Origin: Sphingomonadales bacterium
Lineage (GTDB): Bacteria > Pseudomonadota > Alphaproteobacteria > Sphingomonadales > Sphingomonadaceae
DNA: 64,000 bases
Reading direction: 5' to 3'
Assembly: GCA_027491235.1 (NCBI GenBank)
Contig: JAIXWO010000021.1
Location: forward strand, 62,001 to 126,000
Positions 49,933 through 59,823 of this stretch are shown piece after piece. The notes beneath the pieces are model-generated. The model saw only the letters and a program-made list of their open reading frames with translations. It had not been told where the DNA came from and did not search any database. Within the stretch, counting starts at the first letter, position 1. Every line of letters begins with the position of its first letter. The position numbers were made by a program, and so were the translations under genes.

Positions 49933-51261
49933 GTGTCGGACCAACGCTACCGCAAGGTTCCTTCTGCGCGCCTTTCAAGGCTGGCCTCCTTTGGGCAGAT
50001 GGCCGGTGGCATTGCCGGCGGGATGATCGCTGAAGGCGCGCGGCGGCTGTCCCAAGGGCAACGCCCGCAGCTGTCAGACATGCTGCTGACCCCAGCCAAT
50101 GCAATGCGCGTGACAGATCAGCTGTCCCGCCTGCGCGGCGCGGCAATGAAATTGGGCCAGATGATCTCGCTGGATGCAGGCGACGTCCTGCCAGCCGAGT
50201 TGACGGCGATCCTTTCCAAGTTGCGCGATTCCGCACACTTTATGCCGCCTGCGCAATTGCAGCGCGTGCTGGATACAGAATGGGGCGCGGGCTGGCGCCG
50301 GCGCTTCAAACATTTTGAAGCCACGCCGATTGCCGCTGCTTCGATTGGACAGGTCCACCGGGCCACCATGCCTGACGGGCGCGTTCTGGCGATTAAGGTG
50401 CAATATCCGGGGATTGCGGCCAGCATCGATGCCGATGTCGACAATGTCGGCAGCCTGTTGCGCCTATCCAGCCTGCTGCCCACCACGTTGGATATCGCCC
50501 CCTTGCTGAGCGAAGCCAAACGCCAGCTGCACGAAGAGGCGGACTATCTGCGCGAAGCCGACCAGATGCGCCGCTACCAAGCCCTATTGGCGGAGAACCC
50601 CGCCTTCATTCTGCCCGCCCCGGTCGACGAACTCTCCGGCAAAAACGTGCTGGCGATGGACTTTATCAAAGGCCAGCCGATTGAGACGCTGGAGTCCGCC
50701 CCACAGGAGACGCGCGATGCCGTCATGTCGGCGCTCATCACCCTGACATTGAGGGAGCTGTTTGAATTCGGGTATATGCAGACCGATCCGAACTTCGCCA
50801 ATTTCCGTTGGCAGGCCGAGAGCCAGCGGATCGTGCTGCTTGATTTTGGGGCCGCCCGCGCCGTGCCACCCCATATTGTCGCCGCCTATCGCGAACTGAT
50901 GGTGGCCGGATTGACTGAAGACCGTGCGGCCCTGCGCGCGGCGCTGCTCTCCATCGGCTTTGTCGCGCCCGCAACGCTCGAGCGGCATGGCCCCGCGATT
51001 GATGCGATGATCGACATCTTGATCGAACACCTTGGCAAGCCCGGCCTGTTCGATTTCGCCGACCGGTCCTTTGTCGACCGCGTCCGCCATCATGCGGAAA
51101 CCATCGTGGCCGATAGAGCCGCGTGGCACATCCCGCCCGCCGACACGTTGTTCGTCCAACGCAAGGTGAGCGGAACCGCCTTGCTGGCCGTCCGGATGCA
51201 CGCGCGGATGCCTTTGCGCGATGAGGTTGCCCGCTTCTTCCCCGATATCCCGCGCTTATAG
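49933..51261 (+). CDS. ABC1/UbiB/AarF-family kinase-like protein
   Basis: LRGAAMKLGQMISLDAGDVLPAELTAILSKLRDSAHFMPP (KxGQ motif); AAASIGQVHRATMPDGRVLAIKVQYPGIA; LLDFGAAR. Confidence 0.93.
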   Translation: MSDQRYRKVPSARLSRLASFGQMAGGIAGGMIAEGARRLSQGQRPQLSDMLLTPANAMRVTDQLSRLRGAAMKLGQMISLDAGDVLPAELTAILSKLRDSAHFMPPAQLQRVLDTEWGAGWRRRFKHFEATPIAAASIGQVHRATMPDGRVLAIKVQYPGIAASIDADVDNVGSLLRLSSLLPTTLDIAPLLSEAKRQLHEEADYLREADQMRRYQALLAENPAFILPAPVDELSGKNVLAMDFIKGQPIETLESAPQETRDAVMSALITLTLRELFEFGYMQTDPNFANFRWQAESQRIVLLDFGAARAVPPHIVAAYRELMVAGLTEDRAALRAALLSIGFVAPATLERHGPAIDAMIDILIEHLGKPGLFDFADRSFVDRVRHHAETIVADRAAWHIPPADTLFVQRKVSGTALLAVRMHARMPLRDEVARFFPDIPRL

Positions 51262-52605
51262 GTGCCGGTAAATCGCGCGTTCGTGGCTGAACGCCTTGAA
51301 GCCGAAATAGCCGTGATAGCTGCCCGTGCCACTCTGGTTGACGCCGCCAAAGGGCAGGCGGTTTTCCAGATAGTGCGAGAACACACCGTTGATGGTCACG
51401 CCGCCCGATGAGGTGTGGGAAAGGACCTTGTCCACATTCGCGTCGTCATTGCTGTACATGTAGAGCGCGAGCGGCTTGTCGCGCGCTTCGATATAACCAA
51501 TCACCTGATCAAGCGTGTCATAGGTCATGACCGGCAGGACAGGCGCGAAGATTTCTTCCTGAAGGATCTTCATCTGCGGCGTGACATCGGTGAGCAGGGT
51601 CGGGTGGATGGTCAGGTCGGTTGCGTCCATCTGCCCGCCGACTGCAACCGTCGCACCTTGGGCCACAGCATCATCGAACAGCGCTTTGACGCGGTTGAAG
51701 TTCGCCTCATTCACAATCTGGGCGATGCTGTCTTTCTTGATCTGGCCGTTCTCATCATAAAGGTTCTGGGCGACGGTCGCCTTGAAGCCCTCCACCAGGC
51801 GCGTCTTCTGGTCTTCCTTGATGAAGACATAGTCGGGCGAGATGCAGGCTTGGCCGCCATTGAACTGCTTGGCACCCGCAAGGTCTGCGGCGATCTTTTC
51901 AATGTCGGCCCCATTATCCACAATGACCGGAGACTTGCCACCCAGTTCCAGCGTGACGCTCGCCAGATGCTTGGCGGCGGCGGCCATCACGATCTTGCCG
52001 ACGCGGGTCGAGCCGGTGAAGAAGATGTGGCTGAATGGCAGGTCGAGCAGTGCCGTCGCGACACTCACATCGCCTTCAAACACGGCGACTTCATTCTCAT
52101 CGAACACGGAGCGGATGAGGGTGGCCGCGATACGCGCCGTTGCCGGGCACAGATCGGTCAGCTTCACCATGCAGCAATTGCCCGCGGCCACAGCGGCGGC
52201 AACGGGGCCAAGCGTCAAGCCGAGCGGGAAGTTCCATGGCCCAAGGATGAGGCAGACACCGCGCGCTTCATACACGATCTGCGCTGCATCCGCCGGGTTG
52301 CGCGTGGGCGTCACCTGTGTCGGCGTCATCCAGTCTTCAAGATTGTCGATGTTGAGCTGGATGTTTCCGATGATGTTGAGCACTTCCGTCACGCGGATTT
52401 CGCCTTCGGGCTTGCGCGTGTCTTCCAGAATGGCAGCTACAATGTCGTCGGCATGCGCTTCCACAGCGGCCTTCAGCTTGGCGAGCTTTTCGCGGCGCTG
52501 GGCGACCGTAGACGCCTTGACCGTCCACTGGTTTTCCTGCTGCAGGGCAAAAACGCGGGCAATATCCTTTGCGATGTCAGAAGCGGTCTGCGTGGTGCTG
52601 GTCAT
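51256..52605 (-). CDS. NAD(P)-dependent aldehyde dehydrogenase
   Basis: GPWNFPLGLTLGPVAAAVAAGNCCMVK; FTGSTRVGKIV; VTLELGGKSPVIVD; FNGGQACISPDYV. Confidence 0.95.
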   Translation of the reverse strand: MTSTTQTASDIAKDIARVFALQQENQWTVKASTVAQRREKLAKLKAAVEAHADDIVAAILEDTRKPEGEIRVTEVLNIIGNIQLNIDNLEDWMTPTQVTPTRNPADAAQIVYEARGVCLILGPWNFPLGLTLGPVAAAVAAGNCCMVKLTDLCPATARIAATLIRSVFDENEVAVFEGDVSVATALLDLPFSHIFFTGSTRVGKIVMAAAAKHLASVTLELGGKSPVIVDNGADIEKIAADLAGAKQFNGGQACISPDYVFIKEDQKTRLVEGFKATVAQNLYDENGQIKKDSIAQIVNEANFNRVKALFDDAVAQGATVAVGGQMDATDLTIHPTLLTDVTPQMKILQEEIFAPVLPVMTYDTLDQVIGYIEARDKPLALYMYSNDDANVDKVLSHTSSGGVTINGVFSHYLENRLPFGGVNQSGTGSYHGYFGFKAFSHERAIYRHL

Positions 52606-52811
52606 AAAATCCCTGCCTGATGCGAGTTGGGGCGCTTGCGATTGAACCGCAGGCCAGAAAGGAAAGGCGAGTGCCGCAAGCCGTCCAGCAGGTCAATCAC
52701 GGACCCGCGGCGCACCGTGAAATCGCTCTAGTTAGCCGCACGTCGCGGTGGGCTGGTGATATTTGATCTCCCGGCTTGAGCCGCCCCTGCTTCGCTTCTA
52801 AGGGGAAAGCG

Positions 52812-53198
52812 ATGACCCCGGCCCGCCGCCAGTCCAGACTATGGCTCAGCCTTGCGCTGATGTTGCTGATGGTGCGTGCGCTTGTGCCTGCCGGCTGGAT
52901 GCCAGCGCAACAACGCGGCCAGTGGATCACCATCTGCTCTGGCGCCGGTGTGACGATGGCGTGGATCGGCGCCGATGGGAAAATCGACAAGAACCATGTG
53001 CCGGCTAAAACGGAAAAGGCGGGCTATTGCGCCTTTGCCGGACTGGGCATGGCCGTCGATCTGTCTTTGGCGCCAATCAACATCGCCCCACCTGCTTTTG
53101 TCGCGCTGTTGCTTCCAAAGCTGACGCCCGCAATTGCGATCGGGCACGGCCTTGCCGCCCCACCGCCGCCCAAAACCGGACCCCCTGCCCTGATCTGA
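52812..53198 (+). CDS. DUF2946-like small membrane/secreted protein
   Basis: RLWLSLALMLLMVRALVPAGWMPAQQRGQWITICSGAGVTMAWIGADGK..YCAFAGLG..AVALLLP; from ATG 52812. Confidence 0.65.
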   Translation: MTPARRQSRLWLSLALMLLMVRALVPAGWMPAQQRGQWITICSGAGVTMAWIGADGKIDKNHVPAKTEKAGYCAFAGLGMAVDLSLAPINIAPPAFVALLLPKLTPAIAIGHGLAAPPPPKTGPPALI

Positions 53199-53265
53199 AG
53201 CCCCAGAAGCGCCGTGCCAGACCTCGTCTGGCGCGCGCAAACTCTATTCAGATCAGGACTTACAC

Positions 53266-55278
53266 ATGACTTTCAACGTTTCTCTGCGCGCGTCTGCGTG
53301 CCTTTTTGCCATTGCCCTTTCAACGCCTGCCTTTGCCGAAGAGACCGACACCAGCTTTGCCGTGGGTGAGGAAATCATCGTCACAGCGAAGAACATGGCC
53401 GGCTCCTCCGCCAACGTGATCACCTCAGTCGACACGCTTGGCCCCGACGTCGCCCAGAATGCGAACGTCAACTATGCGTGGGAACTCATTGGCCGCCTGC
53501 CCGGCGTGCTTGTGACCAACTTCAACCAAGGCGCGACCAGCGGCAAGTTCGCCTTTCGCGGCTTCAACGGCGAAGGCGAAATCAACGCCGTCAAACTGCT
53601 GATCGATGGGGTGCCGTCCAACGTTGCCTCGGGCAATATGTTCTATATCGATCAGGTCTTCCCGCTCGACATTGCGGGCGTAGAGGTTGTGCGCGGCACG
53701 TCCGACCCGCGTTTTGGCCTGCACAATATCGCGGGCAACGCAAACATCCTCACCCGCATCGGTGGCACCTATGTGGATGCGAAGGCGTCCATCGGCAGCT
53801 ATGCGACCTATGAGGGGCAGGTCTCTGCGGGGATTGAGACAGGCAAGTTCACGCAGAACTATCTCGTCGCATATCGCCAGAGCAACGGATACCGCGACCA
53901 CAGCGATCTCGACCGGCTGAGCCTTGCGGGCAAATGGTTCTACAATTTCTCCGACGATGTGCGGCTGGGCGTCATCGCGCGTCACTATAAGTCGAACGCC
54001 GAGGAACCCGGTTATCTGACCTTTGCGGACTCACGCGCCGACCGCCGCATGACCAACGCCTACAACGCGACTGATGGCGATACGCGCAAGCTGCAGCAGG
54101 TTTCGGCGCACTTTGACGCGACCTTCAATGACCATCTCGACCTGATGGCCAAGGCGTACTTCAACCGCACCCGCGATGACCGGTTTGTGAAGTTCTCAGC
54201 TGCCGCAGCACAACAGCGGCGCGTGACCAATGAGGACCATTGGGGCGCGCTCGCCGCAGTCCATTATCACGCGACACTTGGCGGCATGGACGTGATGCTG
54301 GAAGCGGGTGGTGATGTGCAGCGGCAGGACAATGAATCGCTCCGCTTCACCGCCGTCAACCGCCTGCCGACGGCGCAGACCCGCGACCAGAAGATGTTCC
54401 TGACCGTGGGCGGCGCGTATCTTCAGGCGATCCTGAAGCCGGCAGACTGGATCACGCTGACGCCCGCTTACCGCATGGACTGGGTCGGTGGTGACTATAC
54501 CAACCGCCTCAACAACACGACCGCGCGTGCCAATGATTATGGCACGATCAAGCAGCCCAAATTCTCAGTCGCACTCACCCCTGTTGAAGGGGTCACAGCC
54601 TATGGCAACTGGGGCAAGACCTTCCAGATCGGGACCGAATCGGGTGCTTACCTGATCGCGCCGCGCCGCATCGATCTGGCGCCCTCAATCAACGAAGGCT
54701 GGGAAGCGGGTGTCAAGCTGAAGCGCTGGGGCGTGGAAAGCCGCGTCGCTTTGTGGAAGCAGACGGCGACCGGAGAGATCAAGCGCAAGCTCAACGATCC
54801 GTTGGGCGATTTCGACAATCTCGGGGCCACGCGTCGCAAGGGCGTCGACGTTCAGTTGAGCGCACAGCCGGTCAATGGCCTGTCCTTCTGGGGCGCCGTC
54901 GCCTGGCAAAAGGCGATTATCACCACGCCAGACCCGGCAACGCCGCAGCTTGCCGGAAACGAAATAGACCACGTCCCGCACTGGCTGTTTTCGGGTGGTG
55001 TGGATTTCACCGCGATCCAAAAGCTGCGCCTGTCCGTCTGGGGCGGGGGGCAGTCCAACTATGAGCTGACAACCGCCAACAACCGCGGCCGATGGGGTGA
55101 CTATGCCATGCTCAATGCCGAGGCCGCGTACCGGGTGAACGACACCGTCGAACTCTCCCTGTCCGCCAAGAACCTGACCAACGAGGCCTATGAGTATGTC
55201 TGGTGGGACGGCGCGCAGACGCTCCACAGCCCGGCCGATGGCACGAATGTAACCGCCGCTGTGCGGATGCGGTTCTGA
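53266..55278 (+). CDS. TonB-dependent metallophore/siderophore-type receptor
   Basis: EEIIVTAKNMAGSSANVITSVDTLG plug, KLLIDGVPSNVASGNMFYIDQVFPLDIAGVEVVRGTSDPRFGLHNIAGNANILTR; C-terminal VTAAVRMRF. Confidence 0.93.
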   Translation: MTFNVSLRASACLFAIALSTPAFAEETDTSFAVGEEIIVTAKNMAGSSANVITSVDTLGPDVAQNANVNYAWELIGRLPGVLVTNFNQGATSGKFAFRGFNGEGEINAVKLLIDGVPSNVASGNMFYIDQVFPLDIAGVEVVRGTSDPRFGLHNIAGNANILTRIGGTYVDAKASIGSYATYEGQVSAGIETGKFTQNYLVAYRQSNGYRDHSDLDRLSLAGKWFYNFSDDVRLGVIARHYKSNAEEPGYLTFADSRADRRMTNAYNATDGDTRKLQQVSAHFDATFNDHLDLMAKAYFNRTRDDRFVKFSAAAAQQRRVTNEDHWGALAAVHYHATLGGMDVMLEAGGDVQRQDNESLRFTAVNRLPTAQTRDQKMFLTVGGAYLQAILKPADWITLTPAYRMDWVGGDYTNRLNNTTARANDYGTIKQPKFSVALTPVEGVTAYGNWGKTFQIGTESGAYLIAPRRIDLAPSINEGWEAGVKLKRWGVESRVALWKQTATGEIKRKLNDPLGDFDNLGATRRKGVDVQLSAQPVNGLSFWGAVAWQKAIITTPDPATPQLAGNEIDHVPHWLFSGGVDFTAIQKLRLSVWGGGQSNYELTTANNRGRWGDYAMLNAEAAYRVNDTVELSLSAKNLTNEAYEYVWWDGAQTLHSPADGTNVTAAVRMRF

Positions 55279-56141
55279 TGGGGAGCATGAAGATGGAAAC
55301 GAACCGTCGCGCCCTTTTACAGGGCTTCACCGGGGCCGCGCTTCTGGCCCCCTATCTCGCGCTCGAAAAGGCCATGGCCGCCGAAGTCAAGTCGACCGCC
55401 CAAGCGACCTCCATGCAAGATCATAGCATGGACGCCATGGCGCGTGTCTTCGGGCCGGGGCTTGTAGGGAAGGAGCAAGTCGCCATGCTCCTCTACCCCA
55501 ACTTTACAGCACTGGACCTCGTTGGCCCGCACTACTTTTTTGCCTGCATGTTCGGGGCGAAGGTGCATCTCGTGACGACGGAGAAGGATCTGTCTCCCGT
55601 CCCATCGGATCTGGGTCTCGCGATCTCTCCGACCATCACCATGGCGGATGCGCCCAAAGATCTCGACGTCCTGTTCGTTCCCGGCGGCACACAAGGGACG
55701 CTGTCGGTCATGGGCCGCAAGGACACAATGGGCTGGGTGCAGGACCGGGCATCGCGGGCAAAGCACGTAACCAGTGTCTGCACGGGATCCATGGTGCTGG
55801 CCAAGGCAGGCTTGCTGAAAGGCAAACGCGCCACATCCCATTGGGTCACGCGGGAGGCTCTGGCGGATTTCGGCGCCATTCCCGTCAACGAACGCGTCGT
55901 GAAGGATGGCAACATCCTGACCGGCGCGGGCGTCTCGTCGGGCCTCGATTTCGCGTTGGCGCTGGTCGAGATGCTGCGGGGCAAGGCCTATGCACAGGGC
56001 CTCATGCTGCAGGCGGAATATCACCCGGAACCGCCCTTCACCGGCGGGACCATGGCGTCCACCCCTGCCGATGTCGGCCAGATGATGGACGACATGTTCA
56101 AGCCCGTCGCTGCCCAGTTTAAGGCCATGGCGAAGGCATGA
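55278..56141 (+). CDS. DJ-1/PfpI family protein, isonitrile-hydratase-like, with Tat-type signal peptide
   Basis: METNRRALLQGFTGAALLAPYLALEKAMAA; AMLLYPNFTALDLVGPHYFF; HVTSVCTGSMVLAKAGLLKGKRATSHW; ATG overlaps the TonB receptor stop. Confidence 0.85.
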   Translation: MGSMKMETNRRALLQGFTGAALLAPYLALEKAMAAEVKSTAQATSMQDHSMDAMARVFGPGLVGKEQVAMLLYPNFTALDLVGPHYFFACMFGAKVHLVTTEKDLSPVPSDLGLAISPTITMADAPKDLDVLFVPGGTQGTLSVMGRKDTMGWVQDRASRAKHVTSVCTGSMVLAKAGLLKGKRATSHWVTREALADFGAIPVNERVVKDGNILTGAGVSSGLDFALALVEMLRGKAYAQGLMLQAEYHPEPPFTGGTMASTPADVGQMMDDMFKPVAAQFKAMAKA

Positions 56142-57247
56142 GCCATAAGCGGTCTATCGTGCGTCAGGTTCATCTCTGGATGGGCCTGACGCTTGGGGGG
56201 CTGTTCGCGCTTCTGGGGGTGACGGGGTCTGCTTTGGTCTTCTATCCGGAGATTGACGCCCTGTTGCACCCCGAAGTGCGCGCTGAGGCCAGCGCTGCGC
56301 CGGATTGGGACCGGGCCTTGGCAACCGTCCGGAACGCTTTTCCCGACAAGGCCGGGCCATGGCGGTTCGAGGTGACCGGCACCGGCGGCGCGATCCCTGC
56401 GCGCTATTACAACCCGCCCGAAACGGCGGGCAACGACTTTGCGCCGATGCTGGTCTGGCTCTCCCCGGATGGCGCGCAAGTGCTACGCCGCGACTATTGG
56501 GGCGATACGGCGATGACCTTCCTTTATGATCTGCACTACCGGCTGCTGATGGGGAAGACCGGTGCTGTGGTGCTGGGCATCGCAGGCTTGGCGCTGATGG
56601 GGCTGCTCGTCACAGGGCTGATCGTCTGGTGGCCCAAAGGCCCTTTGGCGAAGGCCTTGCGGTACAAGCGCAGTGCGCCACCCCTGCGGCGCGGACGGGA
56701 CCAGCACAAGCTCGCCGGGCTTAGCGGGCTGGTCTTGCTCCTGCTGCTGACGGGCACGGGCGTGATGCTGGAACTGCCGGACGAGAGCGATGCGCTGTTG
56801 TCGACCGTTGCGGGACCACCGGACACGCTGCCGGCGCCGACATCAACAAGGTGGGAGGGTCGCCAGATCGCTGTGTCCACCGCAGTGGGCGCCGCGCACA
56901 CTGCGCTCCCAACGGCGCGCCTCGCCTGGATCGAAGTACCCGGCCCCGCAGACGGCACTTTCCGTCTGCGGATGCAGCAACCGGGGGACCCAAGCCGCCG
57001 CTTCCCGCACAGCTTTGTCTGGGTGGACCAGTATTCAGGCCGTGTGCTCGCCGTCTATGATCGTGACAAGGCAGGTGCGCTGTCCACCCTCAACAGCTGG
57101 GTCCATCCGCTGCATGATGGGTCATTTGCGGGGCTCGCGTCCCGCATCCTGACCGTCATTGCCGGGCTCTTGCCGCTGGTCCTCTTCTGGACAGGTATCG
57201 CCCAATGGCGGCGCAAACGCCTCAGTCGTCAAAGCCCAAGAATGTGA
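56138..57247 (+). CDS. PepSY-associated TM domain protein (putative metal/siderophore reductase)
   Basis: RQVHLWMGLTLGGLFALLGVTGSALVFYPEIDALLHPE; DLHYRLLMGKTGAVVLGIAGLALMGLLVTGLIVWWPKG; LHDGSFAGLASRILTVIAGLLPLVLFWTGIAQWRRKR. Confidence 0.92.
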   Translation: MSHKRSIVRQVHLWMGLTLGGLFALLGVTGSALVFYPEIDALLHPEVRAEASAAPDWDRALATVRNAFPDKAGPWRFEVTGTGGAIPARYYNPPETAGNDFAPMLVWLSPDGAQVLRRDYWGDTAMTFLYDLHYRLLMGKTGAVVLGIAGLALMGLLVTGLIVWWPKGPLAKALRYKRSAPPLRRGRDQHKLAGLSGLVLLLLLTGTGVMLELPDESDALLSTVAGPPDTLPAPTSTRWEGRQIAVSTAVGAAHTALPTARLAWIEVPGPADGTFRLRMQQPGDPSRRFPHSFVWVDQYSGRVLAVYDRDKAGALSTLNSWVHPLHDGSFAGLASRILTVIAGLLPLVLFWTGIAQWRRKRLSRQSPRM

Positions 57248-57899
57248 CGGCCTCATCCACAGACTTGCGGTTGGACACGACAGCGTTCGCGGGGAAGGTT
57301 TCGTCGGGATAGCCCATGGCGACGCACTTCATGATCACCTGATCTTCCTGGATGCGCGCATGTTCCCGCACGACGGGGGACTGCATGATCCCCTGGCTGT
57401 TGATGACGCAGCCCAGCCCACGCGACCAAGCGGCATTGACCAAAGCCGTGGTCACAGCACCGCAATCAAACGGCGCATCATCGCTGCCGTGCAGGCTGCG
57501 GTCATAGGTGATGACGATGGAGACCGGCGCGTCAAACTGGCGGAAGCCGCGCAGGACCCAATCGGTCCGGCCTTCCTTGTCTTCGCGTTCAATGCCCATG
57601 GCGCTGAACAACTGCTTGGCGACTTCAACCTGCCGCTCCCGATGTTGGCCGGCAAAGGCCTCCCCAAGGCGGAATTCGCGCGAGTGCGGCACACCGGCCA
57701 GATTGCGCTCGGTATTGCCCTGCCGGATCCGGTCGAGCGGTTCGCCCGAGAGCACGGTGAAGTTCCAGGGCTGACAGTTCATGGACGAGGGGGACCGCAT
57801 CGCGATCTCAATGATTTCCCGGATCAGCGCCTTGGGCACAGCATCTTTTTTAAACCCGCGAATGCTCCGTCGCCCCAGCACCACATCATCATATTCCAT
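57222..57899 (-). CDS. Nitroreductase family protein
   Basis: RRSIRGFKKDAVPKALIREIIEIAMRSPSSMNCQPWNFTVLSGE; VNAAWSRGLGCVINSQG. Confidence 0.93.
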   Translation of the reverse strand: MEYDDVVLGRRSIRGFKKDAVPKALIREIIEIAMRSPSSMNCQPWNFTVLSGEPLDRIRQGNTERNLAGVPHSREFRLGEAFAGQHRERQVEVAKQLFSAMGIEREDKEGRTDWVLRGFRQFDAPVSIVITYDRSLHGSDDAPFDCGAVTTALVNAAWSRGLGCVINSQGIMQSPVVREHARIQEDQVIMKCVAMGYPDETFPANAVVSNRKSVDEAVTFLGFDD

Positions 57900-57999
57900 G
57901 CAACGTCCCCTGCCTGACCTGTTTTCTATTGGCAGGTTCCATCAACCGGACAGGGGCATCAGGTCAATTGATAAAGGTACCAGTCGAACGGCACGTTGG

Positions 58000-59670
58000 T
58001 CAGAGACCGAGACTGACCGACAAATTGATGCGCGGGTCTTTGCTTTCGCCGTGCGTTGGGTCCGCGTTCAGCGGATAGGCGGCCTCGATACCAAGCTCTG
58101 CCTTGCCCTTGCCAAAGCGGAGGCCGGAGCCAACCGAATAGAGCGACCCGCTGCCAAAGCCGCCCGCCTTGTTTGTCACATAGCCGCCATCGGCAAAGCC
58201 ATAGGCCTGCACCCAATCCAGACCGGGGATCAGATCATCATAGCGACGGCGCAGCTCGATAGACCCCAGCACGCCTTGATCCCCAAAGCGCTGGGAGAAA
58301 TCATAAGCCCGTCCAAAGGCAGTGCCGCCAATGCCGATTTCCTGCGCCGCGAGGAGCGGCGCTGAGGAGAGTTGCGAGACGACCGACAGCTTGAGCGTTG
58401 TCTGCCGATCCAGATTCGTGCGCCAAAAGGCCCAGCCGCTGAACTTGGTAAACTGCCCACTGGCATCAAAGCGCGATGTCAGAAAATCGCCCGGCTTGGT
58501 TGCGCCAAACAGATCAAGCCCTTGTGCCACCGAAACGCCTGCGGCCAATTGGCCACTCGTCAAACGCATATTGCCCCAAGCCGACACAGTGAGCGTGACA
58601 ATGTCATCCCGCGTCGTCGCGATGCCAATCAGGTCCTGCGCCACCGACAGATAGGCAAGTTCTGCAGCAACGGAGACATTGGCCTTCATGGACCGCACAA
58701 CCGGATAGCTGATCTGGCCGGCCAGATAAGAGCTCTTCGCTTTGGTTTCGATCGCATTCAAATCCGGGTCTGGCCGGGTGCGTCCTGTGGCAGCGGATAT
58801 CGATGCGGAAAGGCCGCTGTCGCCAATGCGCCGCTCATATTGGACCGAGACAAAGGCGAGCTCCTTGGGGTCAATCGGGGTAGAAACGGTATTGACCGTC
58901 AGATTGTCCCCTTCCCCCAACAGGTCGGATAACTCCATCGACAGGCGCGCCCGCACGCGCCCGATGCCGGTCGAGCCTGAATTGTCGGCCTCCACTTTCC
59001 CCCGCCAGGTCTTGCGGCTGACCTCCACATGCAGGACGCCGCGTTTGCCCTCGCGTGCAAATCGCGTCTGGCCTACCGATATGCCCGGCAAGTCTGCCGC
59101 TGAAAGAAGCACACGTTCCAATTCTTGCCGTCGCACCGCACGTCCGGCGAGCGATTGAAGCAAGCGCGCCAGCCGGGCATTGTGGGTTCCTTCGATCCGC
59201 ACCTCATCCACCCGACCTTCGTCAAGCTGGACGCGGACAACCCCCATTCGGATCGATTGGGGCGGCACCATGGCGCTCGCAAAGACCAGGCCTTCGTCCC
59301 GAGCCCGATCCGCAATGGCGCGTGCCAATCTCTCCAATCCGGATGTATCAAGCTCCTGCCCGATGAAGCTATCGACCACAGACGAGAACTGCGTGGGAGA
59401 CAGAATCTCCAGCCCTTCAATCTGGACCGCACCCACCATGACAGCCCCGGTTGTGGCGACCCCAACCGACGCTTTGCTCTCGACAACTGTCGGGGCAACC
59501 TTATCTTTCGACCTTCGGACAGGCTGATCTTTCATCAGCATTTCGCGGCCAAGTGTGGAGGCCGCGTCCGGGGTTTCGGCATGCGCTGCGGTGGCGCCGA
59601 ACGTCAGTCCGGCACAACTGCTTGCAAGCAAAAGAAAACTGGTTTGAGTCCCCCGCATAGAAGACCGCAA
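58000..59670 (-). CDS. ShlB/FhaC/HecB-type two-partner secretion outer membrane transporter (TpsB)
   Basis: POTRA-like VQIEGLEILSPTQFSSVVDSFIGQELDTSGLERLARAIADRARDEGLVFASAMVPPQSI; barrel with GIGGTAFGRAYDFSQRFGDQGVLGSIELRR; C-terminal INLSVSLGL. Confidence 0.9.
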   Translation of the reverse strand: MRSSMRGTQTSFLLLASSCAGLTFGATAAHAETPDAASTLGREMLMKDQPVRRSKDKVAPTVVESKASVGVATTGAVMVGAVQIEGLEILSPTQFSSVVDSFIGQELDTSGLERLARAIADRARDEGLVFASAMVPPQSIRMGVVRVQLDEGRVDEVRIEGTHNARLARLLQSLAGRAVRRQELERVLLSAADLPGISVGQTRFAREGKRGVLHVEVSRKTWRGKVEADNSGSTGIGRVRARLSMELSDLLGEGDNLTVNTVSTPIDPKELAFVSVQYERRIGDSGLSASISAATGRTRPDPDLNAIETKAKSSYLAGQISYPVVRSMKANVSVAAELAYLSVAQDLIGIATTRDDIVTLTVSAWGNMRLTSGQLAAGVSVAQGLDLFGATKPGDFLTSRFDASGQFTKFSGWAFWRTNLDRQTTLKLSVVSQLSSAPLLAAQEIGIGGTAFGRAYDFSQRFGDQGVLGSIELRRRYDDLIPGLDWVQAYGFADGGYVTNKAGGFGSGSLYSVGSGLRFGKGKAELGIEAAYPLNADPTHGESKDPRINLSVSLGL

Positions 59671-59823
59671 CTAACGGAAAAGCGTAACATCCGGGTTAAG
59701 AACGGGGCTGAAAAGGTTGCCGCACCGTTAGGGATCAATCTTTGAAATTTGTAACCAAATCGGACCTAACCGCATCACAGGGGAAGTGCGTCGCAAGGCG
59801 CATTTGCGAACTGGGGACATGTT

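Noticed and set aside
51415-52620. 401-aa plus-strand ORF antisense to the aldehyde dehydrogenase
   Set aside because: Shadow ORF; the opposite strand encodes a clear aldehyde dehydrogenase.
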